A stretch of 6,261 nt of DNA from JANXVV01 sp038230975 (GTDB lineage: Bacteria > Planctomycetota > Phycisphaerae > Tepidisphaerales > Tepidisphaeraceae): contig JBBRMF010000294.1 of the NCBI GenBank assembly GCA_038230975.1, positions 1 through 6,261 of the forward strand, in the 5' to 3' direction. The first letter of the stretch is position 1. Every line of letters begins with the position of its first letter. A program made the position numbers and the translations under genes. Below the pieces are notes generated by a model. That model searched no databases. It had not been told where the DNA came from and saw nothing but the letters and a program-made list of their open reading frames with translations. Shown piece after piece: positions 6,140-6,261 of the stretch.

Positions 6140-6200
6140 TTATCCACCCCTTGCATATAAAGCAATTTCGTGCTAAAGTATCGCCATTGGGGCTGGATAA
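6140..6200. repeat. Inverted repeat enclosing the right-edge promoter
   Basis: TTATCCACCCC (6140-6150) and GGGGCTGGATAA (6189-6200) are reverse complements over 11 bases, apart from one extra C at 6193. They frame the promoter hexamers at 6151-6179. This could be a regulator site or looping operator, or part of a mobile-element end; chance is also possible. Confidence 0.4.
6151..6179 (+). promoter_or_regulatory. Sigma70-type promoter for the right-edge gene
   Basis: TTGCAT (6151-6156) and TAAAGT (6174-6179) are separated by exactly 17 bases, and TGC directly before the -10 gives an extended -10 (TGnTAAAGT). It lies 44 bases before ATG 6224 and points at it. It is the best promoter match I found in the window. 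Confidence 0.6.
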
Positions 6201-6213
6201 GTTTGGATGACCT

Positions 6214-6218
6214 GGAGG
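6214..6218 (+). promoter_or_regulatory. Shine-Dalgarno site of the right-edge gene
   Basis: GGAGG lies five bases before ATG 6224, the strongest ribosome binding site in the window, and supports this as a true gene start. Confidence 0.7.
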
Positions 6219-6223
6219 TCGGT

Positions 6224-6261
6224 ATGTCTCATTGGGCCGCGGCACCGCTGGATCGGAATCA
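6224..6261 (+). CDS. Start of a truncated gene (N-terminus only)
   Basis: Twelve complete codons are visible (MSHWAAAPLDRN) before the window ends. A well-spaced GGAGG and an extended -10 promoter precede them, so a real gene start is likely. Twelve residues are too few for a firm family call. The short 'HW..APLDRN' opening faintly recalls the N-termini of IS1182-like transposases from memory, which would make the inverted repeat just upstream part of an insertion-sequence end. That is a guess only; a host gene divergent from prmC is equally possible. Confidence 0.5.
   Translation, partial: MSHWAAAPLDRN

Noticed and set aside
6061..6165. N-terminal extension of PrmC to the TTG at 6165
   Set aside because: The 35 extra residues have no PrmC character, would make the protein longer than usual, and overlap the divergent promoter. 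ATG 6060 fits the family.

Overview
The window reads as ordinary chromosomal DNA from a free-living, GC-rich bacterium, most likely a planctomycete or close relative. This assignment is an inference. It rests on the dispersed-type palindrome around 2177-2239 (GGGCGTCT.GCCCG arms, a kind I associate with planctomycete intergenic space), on long intergenic regions, and on weak or absent Shine-Dalgarno sites before several genes. No rRNA, tRNA or CRISPR was seen.

Layout, left to right. (1) A plus-strand RDD-family membrane protein (126-680), whose frame stays open to the left edge. (2) A plus-strand predicted lipoprotein built from about eight WG repeats with a four-cysteine zinc-ribbon-like insert (782-2122). 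(3) A 539-base gene-free stretch (2123-2661) holding a 63-bp imperfect palindrome and several shorter repeats. (4) A plus-strand exported GlcG/HbpS-type protein (2662-3264) with a good ribosome binding site and signal peptide. (5) A convergent intergenic region with an 88-bp element bounded by 21-bp inverted repeats (3296-3383) and a strong minus-strand intrinsic terminator (3428-3465). (6) A minus-strand pair: prmC (5173-6060) followed, with an ATGA overlap, by an AspT/YidE-type permease (3464-5176). (7) A divergent promoter region and the first 12 codons of a plus-strand gene that leaves the window at 6261.

The only convincing operon is prmC-permease: overlapping stop and start codons, and a single terminator whose stem includes the permease stop codon. 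PrmC methylates the GGQ glutamine of release factors. The permease belongs to the aspartate:alanine exchanger family. No functional link between the two is evident beyond co-transcription. The three plus-strand genes look independently organised.

I do not see a previously undescribed multi-gene system. The most unusual items are the zinc-ribbon-like insert within the WG-repeat protein, the two inverted-repeat elements placed just downstream of genes, and the structured promoter region at the right edge.
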